Shown: in pieces, positions 45,910 through 54,490 of the stretch | Numbering within the stretch: the first letter of the stretch is position 1 | Layout: each line of letters opens with the position of its first letter | NCBI GenBank assembly: GCA_039028975.1 | Contig: JBCCHB010000055.1 | Coordinates: forward strand, 1 to 64,000 | From: JAHBNG01 sp039028975 | Lineage (GTDB): Bacteria; Chloroflexota; Anaerolineae; Caldilineales; Caldilineaceae | Direction: 5' to 3' | DNA: 64,000 bases | The notes under the pieces: generated by a model | Databases searched by the model: none | Told to the model about the DNA's origin: nothing | What the model saw: only the letters and a program-made list of their open reading frames with translations | Position numbers and translations under genes: made by a program

Positions 45910-46742
45910 GCCAATTGCGCTTAGCCCCAGTAGTAAACGATCAGGTTCTAGCAAAGCCTCAAAGTATTCTGGCCATGATTCGGGTAACCTGGATCGGCTG
46001 GATGCAGGAACGCAGCTTCTTCTTTCTGTTGGCCTTTGGCTGGATGATTACGCCGCTGGTCTATCTCTTTGTTTGGTCGACGGCCGCAGGTGAACGCACC
46101 ATAGGCGGTCTATCTCGAGGTGAATTCGTGGCATACTATCTTGTGCTGATTGTGGTCAATCAACTGACCTATGCCCAAGCCAACTGGACGCTTGGCGACC
46201 TGATTCGTGATGGCAAGCTCAATATTCTCCTGCTGCGGCCGATTGCACCCTTCTACGACGTACTGGCCACCGAAATTGCCGGCAAAGGCATCTTTTTGCT
46301 CTTTGTGCTTCCGGTTACTGGGGCACTAGGGTTGATTCTGCAACCGGAAATAGCTTGGTCGCTATTCAACGTTCTGGCATTTATTCCTGCTCTGCTCTTG
46401 GCATGGTTGCTGCGTTTTCTGTGGGGCTATTGGCTGGCCATGTTGGCTTTCTGGGCGACCCAGGCCAATGCCCTGCTGGCTGTACAGGACGCGCTGATCT
46501 TCTTACTGGCGGGGCAAGTTGCACCAATTGCCATTTTACCAAATTACCTGCGTCTGGCGGCTGAGTTACTACCCTTTCGTTACATGGTCGGCTTTCCAGT
46601 TGAGATCTTGACGGGTCAAGTGAATGGCATGGAAATGCTCTACGGAATTTCTATCCAGTTGGCATGGGTAAGCGTCGCTTTGCTTCTGTGTGTTACATTG
46701 TGGCGTGTTGGCTTGAGTCGCTATTCGGCAGTCGGTGGATAA
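45906..46742 (+). CDS. ABC-2 exporter permease, first subunit
   Basis: A 278-aa membrane protein with about six hydrophobic segments and the pattern RDGKLNILLLRPIAPFYDVLATEI typical of COG4587-type permeases. The ATG overlaps the ATPase stop (ATGA), indicating translational coupling. It works with the ATPase and the next permease as one exporter. Confidence 0.9.
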   Translation: MSQLRLAPVVNDQVLAKPQSILAMIRVTWIGWMQERSFFFLLAFGWMITPLVYLFVWSTAAGERTIGGLSRGEFVAYYLVLIVVNQLTYAQANWTLGDLIRDGKLNILLLRPIAPFYDVLATEIAGKGIFLLFVLPVTGALGLILQPEIAWSLFNVLAFIPALLLAWLLRFLWGYWLAMLAFWATQANALLAVQDALIFLLAGQVAPIAILPNYLRLAAELLPFRYMVGFPVEILTGQVNGMEMLYGISIQLAWVSVALLLCVTLWRVGLSRYSAVGG

Positions 46743-46753
46743 GGAGGATTACC

Positions 46754-47545
46754 ATGCGTTATTTTCGATTGATTGCAGCTTTTGCTCGGGCGTCTGCCCA
46801 ACAAGAACTAGCATATCGGACCAATTTTCTGATCAGCTTGTTACATTCCCTATTGAATTTGGTCACGGGTATATTAGGAATAGTCATACTATTTGACCAG
46901 ATCGAGATGATCCAAGGGTGGGATTTTGCATCGACGCTGGCGCTGTTAGGTGTCTATCTCATATTAGGTGCGCTACGCAGTCTCTTTATCGAACCCAGTC
47001 TTGATGCGCTGGCGGGAATGAGTGGCGTAATTTGGGAGGGCACCTTTGATTTTACGCTCCTGCGACCGCTCAACGCGCAATTTATGGCGAGCTTTCAACG
47101 ATGGCGTCCGCTGGCCCTCTTTGATATGCTGCTAGCCTTGATTGTTTTAGGGGTAGCAGTCGCCCAGTTAAATCGTACGCTCAACTTTATGGAGATAGCG
47201 GGTTTTCTTCTGTCTTTGATGATTAGCCTCATCATTCTCTACAGCCTGCTACTGGGATTGACGAGCTTTGTCTTCTGGGGGCCAGGCTTCTACTACACGT
47301 GGATATTCAATGGCATTTTCCAGATGGCGCGTTATCCAGTTGGACTTTATCCAGGCTGGCTGCGTATGGTGTTAACCTGGATTGTGCCGGTGGGGATGAT
47401 GACAACAGTTCCAGCACAGACGTTTGGCGGAGACGTTTCACCCCTCCTGCTGACAGGTAGCTTAATATTAGCGATTTGCTTGTTCGCCGGTTCGTCCTTC
47501 CTCTTTCAAACCGGACTGCAGAGATATTCGAGCGCTTCGAGCTAA
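46754..47545 (+). CDS. ABC-2 exporter permease, second subunit
   Basis: A 263-aa membrane protein of the COG3694-like partner type: six hydrophobic segments and EGTFDFTLLRPLNAQFMASF in a cytoplasmic loop. The ATG at 46754 is preceded by AAGGAGG seven bases upstream; a longer frame from 46664 runs into the previous gene and is rejected. It completes the exporter. Confidence 0.9.
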   Translation: MRYFRLIAAFARASAQQELAYRTNFLISLLHSLLNLVTGILGIVILFDQIEMIQGWDFASTLALLGVYLILGALRSLFIEPSLDALAGMSGVIWEGTFDFTLLRPLNAQFMASFQRWRPLALFDMLLALIVLGVAVAQLNRTLNFMEIAGFLLSLMISLIILYSLLLGLTSFVFWGPGFYYTWIFNGIFQMARYPVGLYPGWLRMVLTWIVPVGMMTTVPAQTFGGDVSPLLLTGSLILAICLFAGSSFLFQTGLQRYSSASS

Positions 47546-47547
47546 AT

Positions 47548-48087
47548 ATGAACAATACGCAAAACATCTCAACTGTAGTAGACAACTTGCTCAACCAGAT
47601 TATGGAATCTCAGGAATTGGCTGGCATGGCAGTTGGCATCGTCAAAGATGGCGAAACCATGTATGCAAAAGGCTTTGGCGTGAAGAACAGTGAGTCCAAA
47701 GAACCGATCACGGAATCTTCTCTATTCCATCTGGCTTCGGTCTCTAAAACCTTTACAACAACCGCTGTAATGCAACTCGTTGAACAGGGTTTGATCCAAT
47801 TGGATTCCACTGTTGTAGAGTATCTGCCCTACTTCCGGGTAGACGATGAGCGTTATTCACAGATTACAATCCGACAGCTCTTAACTCATTGTGGCGGCCT
47901 ACCTCGTGGCGAAACGTATTGGGACGAGCCAGATTTTCAGCAATCCGACGCATACTTTCATGTTCTCGGGGAAGTCTTTGTGCAAAGTGGTGACATTCCA
48001 CAAGCTATCGAAAGTTTACAGCGCTGTTTGGCACTGAACCCAAGTCATCCTCATGCTCAAGACATGTTGAACAAGTTGAGCAACTAG
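47548..48087 (+). pseudogene. Internally deleted serine hydrolase (beta-lactamase-like) with TPR tail
   Basis: About 179 aa from the ATG at 47548. The first 120 residues are a class C beta-lactamase/penicillin-binding-protein fold with the SxxK motif in HLASVSKTFTTTAVMQL and the later ITIRQLLTHCGGLPRG. After PDFQ the sequence jumps to a single TPR-like unit (VFVQSGDIPQAIESLQRCLALNPSHP). Proteins of this type are normally over 400 aa, with Tyr and His/Lys active-site motifs in the missing part. The frame is intact, so a short product could form, but it cannot be a normal hydrolase. Confidence 0.72.
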
Positions 48088-48336
48088 GAATGACTTTGTT
48101 AAAAAAGCTTTCAGCTAATCAGCCGTCAGCATTCAGCCAGAATCCGAATATGCTTCGGGGTCGATTTTTATACTTTCCTATGCCATGAAAAAAGGTCAAA
48201 CGATGCACGAAGTTCACCAAGAAATATGATGGTTTACTTTGAGAAATTTGGTGAGCATCGTGAACGTCGTGGATCAAACATAGTTTTATGAATCCAAGAA
48301 TTATAAATTCAGTTGCGAGCGAAAGAGGAGGCTCAA

Positions 48337-48951
48337 ATGCAATCACAAATAGAACGAGAGGTATGCCTTGATGATTTACCGCCAGTTGAACACAATCGGC
48401 TGCTGGGTGTGTTGAAGAAGATCCTGGATGCATCGGAATATGTGCTGTCACCAGAGAAGTATCGGTTAGTTGGCACGGCAGCTACGGTTTTACACGGTGC
48501 AGCAACGCCAGCCAGAAGCATCGATTTACTGATGATAGACCGAGAAAATGTGGATGCCATGCATCTGGTTATGTCAGCCTTTCGAGTGGATTCGCCCCCA
48601 ATCTACCAGCCAGAGGTCAAACTCTATTGGGCATCCTACTTTGTGGACGATATACACGTTCAGGTCTGCGTTCATGAGTCGCCAGCCTCGTCAGATGGTA
48701 TGGAGACCCGCGGCACCGGACCATGGAAAAACTATACCAAGCTGCCGTGGGGTCAGCATTCCGTCCCGACGGTTGCCCTGGAGCTAAGATTGGTGACCGA
48801 ACTGTGGCGCAATCGGCCAGAGCGGTATGAACCGCTGATTGACTATATGACGACCAAGAAGGTGGACATTGGCCTTTTACAGCGGGGGTTGAACGAAATA
48901 AAGCTTCCGCAAACCTGGCAGGACGCAGTAGTTCGTCAACTCGCTCAATAA
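48337..48951 (+). CDS. Stand-alone nucleotidyltransferase-like protein
   Basis: At 204 aa, it is closely related over its whole length to the C-terminal domain of the MerR fusion at 43648-44709: shared EREVCL-DLP start, YRLVGTAATVLHGAATPARSIDLL, YWASYFVDDIHV, KLPWGQHSVPTV, LELRLVTELWRNRPERY. The GTAATVLHG...SIDLL stretch resembles the first motif of AbiEii-like nucleotidyltransferases, but catalytic competence is not established. The ATG at 48337 has GAGGAGG five bases upstream, while a start at 48313 lacks one. It lies on the far side of the exporter operon and may be its second sensor component or a duplicated remnant. Confidence 0.78.
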   Translation: MQSQIEREVCLDDLPPVEHNRLLGVLKKILDASEYVLSPEKYRLVGTAATVLHGAATPARSIDLLMIDRENVDAMHLVMSAFRVDSPPIYQPEVKLYWASYFVDDIHVQVCVHESPASSDGMETRGTGPWKNYTKLPWGQHSVPTVALELRLVTELWRNRPERYEPLIDYMTTKKVDIGLLQRGLNEIKLPQTWQDAVVRQLAQ

Positions 48952-48952
48952 C

Positions 48953-49150
48953 CTAACCTTGAGTTGCGGTTTGTGGTGTTTGCAGATCAACTTGTAAAGA
49001 TTTTCCAATCCGTATCATAATCGTTCCCAACCGATGAATCCCCTTACGCAGCAATCGTTGGATATCGGCACGGTCCTCCTGAGTTCGTCGATATTCTTCT
49101 ACAATCCATTTGGTCCTGTTATCATGCTGATGCATCAATTCATAGTTCAT
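48953..49150 (-). CDS. Small hypothetical protein
   Basis: 65 aa, charged, with GGAGG nine bases before the ATG. The core RKGIHRLGTIMIRIGKSLQ resembles LANGLIRLGIQVKARYE of the small protein at 52273-52509, so the two may be related. It is convergent with the nucleotidyltransferase-like gene, leaving a one-base gap. No known family was recognised. Confidence 0.5.
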   Translation of the reverse strand: MNYELMHQHDNRTKWIVEEYRRTQEDRADIQRLLRKGIHRLGTIMIRIGKSLQVDLQTPQTATQG

Positions 49151-49323
49151 GTGTCGAATCCTCCATCGTTTGATCGAAGCAAATACGCTTATTGTTTCAC
49201 GAAATCCAATTGCATAGTTGAGTTTACAGTTGTATCTATACTATAGTGGCTTAATACGAGAAAAATCCTACGCGTTTTTTTCGCAGTTTGCAGATTCTCC
49301 TCAAGAGGGACATTATACGGATA

Positions 49324-52038
49324 ATGAATATGCATGATGAACCAGCAGGCCACCAACCCAGTTCTACTAGTACGCCTCTACTTTCCACCAAATTGACCGT
49401 ACCTCGTCATCGGTCGCAATTGATTGCACGCGTCCGGTTGCTGGCAAAATTGGGTAGCGGCCTAGAGAGCAAATGCACCCTAGTTCTTGCGCCGGCTGGT
49501 TATGGTAAAACAATATTACTGAGCCAATGGATAGAAGAAATAGAACAGCCCGCAGCATGGCTCTCGCTTGAAACAACAGAGAATGATCCAGCCCGCTTTC
49601 TCGCTTATCTGATTGGCGCAATCTGCACCATTCAGGATGAACAGGCAGAAGAAATATGTGCCGCTGCTTATGCGTACTTACGTAGTAATTCTCGTACAAC
49701 CTGTCAAACCATTCTGACCATCCTGGTTAACGATATCGCAGCCAGTACTATGCGCTTTGTTTTGGTATTAGACGACTATCATGTGATTGATCACCAAGGC
49801 GTCCATGACGTCGTTGCTTTTCTACTAGAACATCTGCCCGAGCAAATGCACCTGGTTATTGTTGGGCGTAGAGAACCTCCTGTACCTCTGGCGCGTCTGC
49901 GGGTAGCAAGTCAACTCAATTCGCTAGACGCAGCGGATCTTGCCTTCACGGCTGACGAAATCGCCGAATTTTTGCATGAGACCATGGTGCTCTCCTTAAA
50001 CGATGCACAAATTGAGCAGGTAACACTACATACGGAAGGGTGGATTGCGGGTGTGCAGCTGGCCGCGTTGGCTTTGCAAAAAGGGATTTTGATTGCAGAG
50101 GCGCTATCGGGGCAACAGCGTCACCTGGGCGATTACCTAGCCGAAGAGGTATGGCAACGCCAACCAGAATTGATTCAACAGTTCTTGCTCCAAACTTCAA
50201 TCTTAAAACGCTTGACAGGCCCACTGTGCGAAGCTGTCGTTGAACGATCCACAAACCAGATGAGTGGCCAATCGCTGCTCCATCAGATTGAGGACGCGAA
50301 TCTTTTTCTGGTGTCGTTGGATGGATCTCGCCACTGGTATCGCTATCATCACCTCTTTGGCGATTTTCTGCAGAGTCGTCTAAAAAGTACCGCTGACGCA
50401 GTGATGGTTGCTACCCTCCATCAGCGGGCGGCGGTTTGGTATCAACAGAATGGATTTATTGGGGAGGCAATGGAACATACGCTAGCAGCCAAGGATTTTG
50501 AACTCGCCTCAAACCTAATTGCTCAGAATGGCCGCAATCATTTACACATGGGTGAGGGGACTACGCTGCTCCGCTGGCTGGATGCGTTACCTCTAGACAA
50601 AAGCAAATCATTGTCATCAAGCGAGGTCGAATTAACCTTGCTACGTGCGTGGTCACTGCTGTTGACTGGCGCAATGGACACTCTTCAGGTTTGCCTCTCT
50701 CTGCTGGAAGAACACAGGGCAGCCAACCATGGGGCAATTCAAGGAGAGATGGCTGCACTGCGTTCCCGCCTTGCAGCCATCAAGGGTGATTCGCAGGCCA
50801 ATGTGCATTATGCCAAGCAAGCGTTAGCCCAACTCCCTACAGACAATCGTGCGATGCGTGGCGAAATGGCGCTAAACTTGGGTTTAGCGCTCTACGATTC
50901 ATTTGATTTCCAAGCCCAACGTCAGGCTTTTACAGATGCGTTTCGTCTGAGCAAGCAGGCAGGCAATCTGCGGGCTGCTGTGATGGCAGCATACAATTTG
51001 GCAGGATCCTATGCCTTGCAAGGGAAACTGCGCCGGTCGAAAGACATGGGCCGTCAAATATTGGAGGCAGGCGACACACAATCTTTACCTGTTGTCGGTT
51101 TTGCCCACGTGGGCCTTGCCTACGTTTGCTATGAACAGAATGAGCTAGCTTTGGCGGAAGAACATGTCCGCAAAGCCTTGCAGCAGGGGAAACGGAGCGG
51201 TGATTTCAAAATCATCCAGCCTAGCTTAGCCATCCTCGCTCGCTTGCATACCGTGTATGAAGCTTGGGACGACGCCCAATATTGGTTGGATGCTTTGGAA
51301 GAGCAAACGACTCAAAATGGTGTATCATACGAGCGGGTTCAACTGGCGTTACAACAAGGCTCGACTGATATAGGGGAAGCTTGGCTGGCGGCTTCTGAAA
51401 TTGGACCGGACGACATTGTTCGGGCGAGAAAGAATCTTCAAGATGGGACACGGACAGAACCACTCTTGTTGCAGTTAAACGAATATCTGCAATACGCGCA
51501 TGTCCAGATGGCCTTGGGAAACTTCGAACATCTTGGATTCATTATCTCTGAATTGGCGGCGCTTGCCGAGCAGAAGGATCTGAGATACTGGGCAATCCAT
51601 GCATGGTCATTGCTTGCCATGATCCACTGGCACCAAGGAGATTGGACACAAGCAAGCCATGCGTTGCAGCGGGGACTCAATCTGGCAGGGTCAGAACCCT
51701 TCACGCGCATCTTCCTGGACAAAGGGCCAGCAATGACTCGTCTTTTGCATCACATTTCAACGCAGGGGATGCACATAGAGCAGATCGACCGTCTCCTTAA
51801 CGCCGCTGGACAACCACATCTGAAAGAGGCACCGCATCCACAAATTCAGCCGCTTAGCCAGCGTGAGCTAGAGATTTTAGATTTAGTGGCTGCAGGTCGC
51901 TCTAACCAAGCCATTGCCGATGAATTGGTCGTGACGGTGAATACGATAAAGACGCACCTGCGACGGATTTACGATAAGTTGAATGTGAGTTCGCGTACTC
52001 AGGCGGTTGCTCAGGCGCGGGCGTTTTCGCTGTTGTGA
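49324..52038 (+). CDS. MalT-like (LAL) transcriptional regulator, LuxR-type HTH
   Basis: About 904 aa. The N-terminal STAND-type NTPase has Walker A APAGYGKT near residue 60 and FVLVLDDYHVI (Walker B). A long TPR-like helical array follows (about 380-820), and the last 65 residues are a LuxR HTH (LSQRELEILDLVAAGRSNQAIADEL, VNTIKTHLRRIYDKL). This is the architecture of MalT and other large ATP-binding LuxR regulators, which sense a small ligand and activate promoters. A frame from a TTG at 49288 exists; the ATG at 49324 is preferred. The target genes are not evident. Confidence 0.92.
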   Translation: MNMHDEPAGHQPSSTSTPLLSTKLTVPRHRSQLIARVRLLAKLGSGLESKCTLVLAPAGYGKTILLSQWIEEIEQPAAWLSLETTENDPARFLAYLIGAICTIQDEQAEEICAAAYAYLRSNSRTTCQTILTILVNDIAASTMRFVLVLDDYHVIDHQGVHDVVAFLLEHLPEQMHLVIVGRREPPVPLARLRVASQLNSLDAADLAFTADEIAEFLHETMVLSLNDAQIEQVTLHTEGWIAGVQLAALALQKGILIAEALSGQQRHLGDYLAEEVWQRQPELIQQFLLQTSILKRLTGPLCEAVVERSTNQMSGQSLLHQIEDANLFLVSLDGSRHWYRYHHLFGDFLQSRLKSTADAVMVATLHQRAAVWYQQNGFIGEAMEHTLAAKDFELASNLIAQNGRNHLHMGEGTTLLRWLDALPLDKSKSLSSSEVELTLLRAWSLLLTGAMDTLQVCLSLLEEHRAANHGAIQGEMAALRSRLAAIKGDSQANVHYAKQALAQLPTDNRAMRGEMALNLGLALYDSFDFQAQRQAFTDAFRLSKQAGNLRAAVMAAYNLAGSYALQGKLRRSKDMGRQILEAGDTQSLPVVGFAHVGLAYVCYEQNELALAEEHVRKALQQGKRSGDFKIIQPSLAILARLHTVYEAWDDAQYWLDALEEQTTQNGVSYERVQLALQQGSTDIGEAWLAASEIGPDDIVRARKNLQDGTRTEPLLLQLNEYLQYAHVQMALGNFEHLGFIISELAALAEQKDLRYWAIHAWSLLAMIHWHQGDWTQASHALQRGLNLAGSEPFTRIFLDKGPAMTRLLHHISTQGMHIEQIDRLLNAAGQPHLKEAPHPQIQPLSQRELEILDLVAAGRSNQAIADELVVTVNTIKTHLRRIYDKLNVSSRTQAVAQARAFSLL

Positions 52039-52055
52039 GTAGGATTACCATCGAT

Positions 52056-52130
52056 ATGGCTTCCTATGCTATTATTTTCTTGTTCACACTCACAATGAGT
52101 TGGTGGAAAGGTAAGAAAGTAATGGAGTGA
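52056..52130 (+). CDS. Possible 24-aa hydrophobic micro-ORF
   Basis: MASYAIIFLFTLTMSWW then KGKKVME: a membrane-spanning stretch followed by Lys residues, 17 bases after the regulator stop, with AGGA about ten bases upstream. It is too short for any firm call. Confidence 0.2.
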   Translation: MASYAIIFLFTLTMSWWKGKKVME

Positions 52131-52136
52131 ATTCCA

Positions 52137-52208
52137 ATGGCCGATAGAAAAAGGTTAAGTCAATTGCTACAACATCTTAGCCTAATCCACAACAACGAAC
52201 CTCCTTAA
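52137..52208 (+). CDS. Possible 23-aa micro-ORF
   Basis: MADRKRLSQLLQHLSLIHNN then EPP, with GGAG nine bases upstream, following the preceding micro-ORF by six bases. It may be a chance frame. Confidence 0.18.
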   Translation: MADRKRLSQLLQHLSLIHNNEPP

Positions 52209-52218
52209 TCGGTCAGGA

Positions 52219-52265
52219 GCCATCTGCTGGGAAGCTTCAAAGACTTAAGCCTCCCAGCAGATGGC
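52219..52265. terminator. 14-bp perfect hairpin between convergent genes
   Basis: GCCATCTGCTGGGA (52219-52232) and TCCCAGCAGATGGC (52252-52265) around a 19-base loop. No T-run follows on either strand, so it may be a weak or factor-dependent terminator, or another palindromic repeat. Confidence 0.45.
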
Positions 52266-52272
52266 CCACTGT

Positions 52273-52509
52273 TTACTCAGTAGAGTGAACCAAGGTGTAT
52301 TCTCTTCTTGTATAATACAGAACCTCAGGCTCATAACGCGCCTTCACCTGTATCCCCAAACGAATCAACCCATTCGCCAACGTTAGCAATACCTGTTGAT
52401 AGTTGGTATACCGTTTGCGCTTATGGCTCGCCTCATTAGCACCCAATGGGCGCACAAATGTCCGCTCCGAGGCAACCGATCTGGATAAAAGTAAATGTGA
52501 AGGATCCAT
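52273..52509 (-). CDS. Small hypothetical protein downstream of MerR gene
   Basis: 78 aa from the ATG at 52509, which has AAAGGGAG six bases upstream; the ATG at 52515 is too close to that site. Basic and soluble, with YQQVLLTLANGLIRLGIQVK in the middle. It begins 12 bases after the MerR stop in the same direction, so it is probably co-transcribed with it. No family was recognised; the resemblance to the ORF at 48953-49150 is limited to the G(I/L)xRLG region. Confidence 0.5.
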   Translation of the reverse strand: MDPSHLLLSRSVASERTFVRPLGANEASHKRKRYTNYQQVLLTLANGLIRLGIQVKARYEPEVLYYTRREYTLVHSTE

Positions 52510-52521
52510 AGCCATCTCCCT

Positions 52522-53361
52522 TTATCTCTTCTCAACTGGAAACTGGATTTCTGCCGTCAGATCATTATTTTCAACGGACCCGTGAAAGACTTCTCGTGAT
52601 GGGCCACTGATGATATAGCCATTGTCTTCAATCCACTGAGCAAGGGCAGTAAAAGCGGGTGTCAGCCCATCGGCTTGGTTCTGGAAGTCATCGGCCACGA
52701 TTGTGGTGGCCATCATTGGTACACTATCCAACTGTTGAATCTGAATCGGCTGCTCAGCCACAACAGTTTTTACGGCACCTAGCTTAGGAATAATGAATGA
52801 ACATTCCGTGTCGATATCTTTTTGCGTATATTCTTCGTTGAAGTAGCGAGTCATCGTCGGCCCAAAAGGCACCTTGTTGGTTGCCATCCACTGGGCAATC
52901 GTACCAAACATGGCCCCACACCGCTCGGGCATTTGATCCACGTGGGCAACCACTTCACGAATGGACGCAATCGTTGTCGGCTCGACTGATTTGAGTGTGA
53001 CTTCATATGTAGGCATCATATCCTCCTGATTAAGATAATTGAGGCGAGTGGTAACCCGATCCAGGCGCTGCTGTATCGCTTTTAACTCCCGTTCTGCTGA
53101 CACCATCTGCATCTTTAACATGCCGCGCAGCTCCTCGGTTGTTAGATCTTCATGCAGAATTTGGACAATTTCCTCGAGAGAGAAACCTAACTCCTTCAAT
53201 GCGGCAATACGATTGAGCGTGAACAGCTGTTTGGCAGAGTAGTAGCGATACCCCGTAAAGGGATCGATCTCTGCCGGTTTGAGCACTCCAAGCGCATCGT
53301 AATGCCGCAATGTGTCGATTGTTACTTTGCCTAGTCGTGAAAACTCGCCAATTTTGAACAT
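52522..53361 (-). CDS. MerR-family regulator with GyrI-like effector domain
   Basis: At 279 aa, the N-terminal MerR winged helix (FKIGEFSRLGKVTIDTLRHYDALGVL, GYRYYSAKQLFTL) is followed by a coiled-coil helix (about 75-110) and a C-terminal GyrI/AraC effector-binding domain (about 118-279) of the BmrR/TipA type, which binds bulky drugs or cationic compounds. Its own promoter (53368-53398) has a 19-bp spacer, which implies autoregulation. The -10 ends six bases before the ATG and no ribosome binding site is possible, so the message is likely leaderless. Confidence 0.93.
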   Translation of the reverse strand: MFKIGEFSRLGKVTIDTLRHYDALGVLKPAEIDPFTGYRYYSAKQLFTLNRIAALKELGFSLEEIVQILHEDLTTEELRGMLKMQMVSAERELKAIQQRLDRVTTRLNYLNQEDMMPTYEVTLKSVEPTTIASIREVVAHVDQMPERCGAMFGTIAQWMATNKVPFGPTMTRYFNEEYTQKDIDTECSFIIPKLGAVKTVVAEQPIQIQQLDSVPMMATTIVADDFQNQADGLTPAFTALAQWIEDNGYIISGPSREVFHGSVENNDLTAEIQFPVEKR

Positions 53362-53367
53362 GCCTAC

Positions 53368-53398
53368 AGTGTAACATCTCGTGTAACCCGAGAGTCAA
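53368..53398 (-). promoter_or_regulatory. MerR-type promoter with 19-bp spacer, leaderless start
   Basis: On the minus strand: TTGACT, a 19-bp spacer containing the dyad CTCGGGTTACACGAG, then TACACT and six bases to the ATG. Confidence 0.65.
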
Positions 53399-53573
53399 GA
53401 GGGGTTTTTTAGGAATTTTTAGGAACTATACAATCATAACATGATTCATCCTCACATTCATCCTTTTGGGTGACAAACTGTTCCGTGCCCGCTGGCTATA
53501 CTATGTGACCATGCTATGTTAAGTAGAATGGCCCTGTTATAAAGAGATATAATATTGAAGAAGGATTTCAGCT

Positions 53574-54401
53574 ATGCAAAAAGTAGTCCAGGACTTTTTA
53601 AATGTTGATGACTCTCGTCTCTACTACGAAATAGCAGGTGACGGCGAGCCTGTTATTTTTCTACATGGTGGCTTTGTCGATAGCCGAATGTGGGACGAAC
53701 AATTTGATCTATTTGCATCACGGTACCGCGTAATTCGGTATGACCAGAGACGATATGGTCAGTCAGAAGGATCCTCAAGGCCCTATGCGCGCCACCAAGA
53801 TTTATATGAGCTGATGCGGCACCTCCAGATTAAGAACGCGCATCTCGTTGGTCACTCCGGCGGTGGGGCATTGGCGCTGGATTTTGCGCTCGTCTATCCC
53901 CAAATGGTCTCCACGCTTGTCTTGTATGCATCTGGCGTTGAGGGGTATGACTGGTCGCACATGACTGAATCTTATGAAGCTCCTGTCAACATCCATCTAG
54001 AAAAAGGAGAGCTTAAACAAGCTGCTGAAGTGATGCTGCGTACGTGGATTGACGGACCCAATCGACGGCCCGAAGATGTAAATTTCCAAGTGCGTAAGCG
54101 TGTTCAATCGCTTATCATCGATCTGTTCAAGCGATCCGACGACTGGCAACCAGAACGCCCTTTGGATCCACCCACGATAGAGAGACTCCATGAGATTAAT
54201 GTGCCAACGCCCGTTCTCGTCGGCGCGGAAGATGGGATTGATCTGCTGAAAATCAGCGACCTTCTTGTATCCCAGATCGCTGGTTCCCAGAAGATCGTCA
54301 TGCCGAGTGTTGCCCACATGATGAATATGGAAGTTGCAGATGTGTTCAACCAAGCGGTAATGAAATTTATCGAAGGTCATTCAGAGGCTAAAGAAATTTG
54401 A
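53574..54401 (+). CDS. Alpha/beta hydrolase
   Basis: At 275 aa, it has the oxyanion region FLHGGFVDSRMWDEQ near residue 30, RYDQRRYGQSEGSS, the nucleophile elbow VGHSGGGALALD with Ser near residue 98, an acid residue in LVGAEDGIDLLK, and the His in PSVAHMMNMEV near 249. The substrate is unknown. AAGGA lies eight bases upstream. It is divergent from the merR2 gene, and such regulators often control the neighbouring gene. Confidence 0.9.
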   Translation: MQKVVQDFLNVDDSRLYYEIAGDGEPVIFLHGGFVDSRMWDEQFDLFASRYRVIRYDQRRYGQSEGSSRPYARHQDLYELMRHLQIKNAHLVGHSGGGALALDFALVYPQMVSTLVLYASGVEGYDWSHMTESYEAPVNIHLEKGELKQAAEVMLRTWIDGPNRRPEDVNFQVRKRVQSLIIDLFKRSDDWQPERPLDPPTIERLHEINVPTPVLVGAEDGIDLLKISDLLVSQIAGSQKIVMPSVAHMMNMEVADVFNQAVMKFIEGHSEAKEI

Positions 54402-54490
54402 AGGAAGACTATAATACCCAGAATTCTGGGTCTGGAGGTAGGTTAGCGGCTATCTATAATGGCGGAGAAAAACGGGCAAGGAGAAAAGAA

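Noticed and set aside
46664..46753. Upstream extension of the second permease
   Set aside because: It overlaps the first permease in another frame and lacks a ribosome binding site, whereas 46754 has AAGGAGG.
44926..47545. ABC-2 exporter as the exporter of the lipopeptide cluster
   Set aside because: It lies 12 kb away beyond ribosomal protein and clpB genes and has its own MerR-type promoter.
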